Assembly: GCA_910587545.1 (NCBI GenBank)
Contig: CAJUMI010000036.1
Coordinates: 1 to 23,178, forward strand
Reading direction: 5' to 3'
Source: an uncultured Muribaculaceae bacterium
GTDB lineage: Bacteria > Bacteroidota > Bacteroidia > Bacteroidales > Muribaculaceae
Length of the DNA: 23,178 bases
How positions within the stretch are numbered: position 1 is the stretch's first letter; each line of letters begins with the position of its first letter. Below the pieces are notes generated by a model. The model did no database searches. It worked only from the letters and a program-made list of their open reading frames with translations, and had not been told where the DNA came from. Below are positions 21,824 through 23,178 of the stretch, in pieces. Made by a program: the position numbers and the translations under genes.

Positions 21824-23023
21824 ATGCCAAAAGTATCAAACCGCGGCGAGATAATGCCCGCATCGCCCATACGCCGCCTCGTTCCGCTTGCCAACGACGC
21901 AATACGCCGTGGCGTCAAAGTCCATCGTCTGAACATCGGACAACCCGATGTGCCGACGCCCCCCGAGGCCTTCGAGGCGCTGACCAAGATCGATCGCGAT
22001 GTGCTCGAATACAGCCCGTCGGAAGGTCTGCTGTCACTGCGTCAGAGACTGCAGCAGTACTACAAACGCTTCAACATCGACGTCGATGTCGATGATATAA
22101 TCGTCACAACTGGCGGCTCTGAGGCCGTGCTGTTTGCATTCATGGCGTGCCTCGATCCGGGCGACGAGATCATCGTGCCCGAACCGGCATATGCCAATTA
22201 CATGGCTTTCGCCATCTCGGCCGGCGCGAAGATCGTCACCATACCGTCGAGCATCGACGACGGCTTTGAGCTTCCGTCAGTCGAAAAATTCGAGGAACTT
22301 ATTACTCCGCGCACAAAAGGCATACTGATCTGCAACCCCAACAACCCGACAGGCTATCTCTACACGATGAAGGAGATGCTCCAGATCCGCGATCTCGTAC
22401 TCAAATACGACCTCTTCCTCTTCTCCGACGAGGTGTACCGTGAGTTCTGCTACACGGGCGCGCCTTACATCTCGGCTTTTCATCTGCCGGGCATCGAGGA
22501 CAAGGTGGTGCTGATCGACTCTGTGTCGAAACGCTACAATGAGTGCGGCATCCGCATCGGCGCACTGATCACAAAGCACGCAGAGCTGAAGGCCAACGTC
22601 ATGAAATTCTGCCAGGCCCGCCTGAGCCCGCCACTGCTCGGCCAGCTCGTGGCCGAGGCCAGCATAGACACTCCCCGGGAATATATGCTCGCGACATACA
22701 ACGAATATGTCGAGCGCCGCAAATTCATGATCGACAAGCTCAACAAGATACCCGGCTGTTATTCACCCATACCTATGGGCGCGTTCTACACCGTGGCCCG
22801 TCTGCCGGTCGACGATGCCGACCGCTTCTGCCAGTGGTGTCTCAAGGAATTCCAGTATGAGGGCGAGACAATCTTCATGGCTCCGGCTTCGGGCTTCTAC
22901 ACCACGCCGGGCATGGGTCGCGACGAGGTGCGTCTGGCTTACGTGCTCAAACGCGAGGATCTCGCCCGTGCGATGACCGTGCTTGAAAAAGCTCTCGAGG
23001 CCTACCCCGGGCGAAAGATCTGA
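21824..23023 (+). CDS. PLP-dependent aminotransferase, class I/II (aspartate aminotransferase-like)
   Basis: A 399-residue fold-type I aminotransferase. The PLP-binding Lys is Lys236 in SVSKRYNECGIRIG, with Arg244 contacting the phosphate. Other conserved features are TGGSEAV (96-102), ICNPNNPTG (169-177), SDEVYREF (201-208) and a C-terminal Arg in DEVRLAYV that usually binds the substrate carboxylate. It would transaminate an amino acid with 2-oxoglutarate in the cytoplasm. The exact substrate (Asp, aromatic or other) is not clear. The start follows a perfect promoter by 24 bases, and a strong hairpin follows the stop. Confidence 0.92.
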   Translation: MPKVSNRGEIMPASPIRRLVPLANDAIRRGVKVHRLNIGQPDVPTPPEAFEALTKIDRDVLEYSPSEGLLSLRQRLQQYYKRFNIDVDVDDIIVTTGGSEAVLFAFMACLDPGDEIIVPEPAYANYMAFAISAGAKIVTIPSSIDDGFELPSVEKFEELITPRTKGILICNPNNPTGYLYTMKEMLQIRDLVLKYDLFLFSDEVYREFCYTGAPYISAFHLPGIEDKVVLIDSVSKRYNECGIRIGALITKHAELKANVMKFCQARLSPPLLGQLVAEASIDTPREYMLATYNEYVERRKFMIDKLNKIPGCYSPIPMGAFYTVARLPVDDADRFCQWCLKEFQYEGETIFMAPASGFYTTPGMGRDEVRLAYVLKREDLARAMTVLEKALEAYPGRKI

Positions 23024-23047
23024 CAGCCCGGCGCGATCATAAGCAAA

Positions 23048-23094
23048 ACAGAGAGGAGAATATCTGCAATATGCGCGGATATTCTCCTGTCTGT
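23048..23094. terminator. Long hairpin after the aminotransferase gene
   Basis: AGGAGAATATC (23054-23064) pairs with GATATTCTCCT (23078-23088). The stem extends outward through ACAGA/TCTGT (23048-23052 and 23090-23094) past a single G-G mismatch. The T-rich tail on the plus strand is weak (GTCTGTCTT), while an A-rich left flank would give T on the other strand. It is probably a terminator, perhaps shared with a convergent gene beyond the window. Confidence 0.6.
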
Positions 23095-23178
23095 CTTACA
23101 TTATACTTGAATCGGGTAATGAGGGAGAGGGATAAACGATAAAATTTTCTCTTTGTCAGTCAGCGTTTCCGCGCTTTG
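23095..23178. other. Right edge, no gene assigned
   Basis: The final 84 bases hold no complete reading frame that I can support. TAAAATTTTC and CTCTTTG resemble fragments of a promoter but do not form a spaced match. Confidence 0.4.

Noticed and set aside
1..23178. CRISPR arrays, rRNA genes, transposases or integrases
   Set aside because: No regularly spaced direct repeats, no rRNA-like stretches, and no protein with transposase or recombinase motifs were seen.

Overview
The window looks like chromosomal DNA of a gut-type Bacteroidales, most likely Muribaculaceae or a close relative. Three points support this. The gliding-type pair gldE-gldD is followed by a phosphopantetheinyl transferase. 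Promoters repeatedly match the Bacteroidota pattern TTTG-N19-21-TAnnTTTG. Core genes are GC-rich while intergenic DNA is AT-rich. The family assignment is inference; Bacteroidota is well supported.

Layout: (A) 1-1500 (+) is the 3' end of a polymorphic (Rhs/wall-associated type) toxin with a GIY-YIG nuclease tip, followed by its presumed immunity gene. (B) 1534-4009 (-) is the tightly overlapping operon gldE-gldD-PPTase. (C) 4267-7721 (+) is a four-gene island: an M.EcoRI-like adenine methyltransferase, a C5-cytosine methyltransferase, a degenerate two-motif LAGLIDADG-fold protein and a small PD-(D/E)XK nuclease. (D) 7860-11036 (+) holds panB and then three different FKBP-type prolyl isomerases in tandem: one without a signal, one with a signal peptide and one lipoprotein. 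(E) 11113-17703 (-) is a probable long operon: upp, a polysaccharide flippase, a GT4 glycosyltransferase, a TrmH-family RNA methyltransferase, an LD-carboxypeptidase and a secreted endonuclease I with a T9SS-like tail. A 50-bp perfect palindrome separates D from E. (F) 17704-18167 is a non-coding divergent control region with a possible small RNA. (G) 18168-20557 (+) is rbfA, a LolC/E-like ABC permease and a radical SAM enzyme. (H) 20542-21573 (-) is a Gfo/Idh/MocA oxidoreductase. (I) 21824-23023 (+) is a PLP aminotransferase with a strong hairpin behind it.

Most genes are ordinary core functions. The two accessory modules, A and C, sit on either side of the gld operon and are interbacterial competition and DNA restriction systems respectively. 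Module C is the best candidate for something undescribed. Two DNA methyltransferases of different chemistry are translationally coupled or closely spaced with a LAGLIDADG-fold protein that has lost both catalytic acidic residues, and with a separate small PD-(D/E)XK nuclease. The simplest reading is a restriction system whose target recognition (LAGLIDADG scaffold) and cleavage (PD-(D/E)XK) are on separate polypeptides. That is a hypothesis from sequence, not a demonstrated system.
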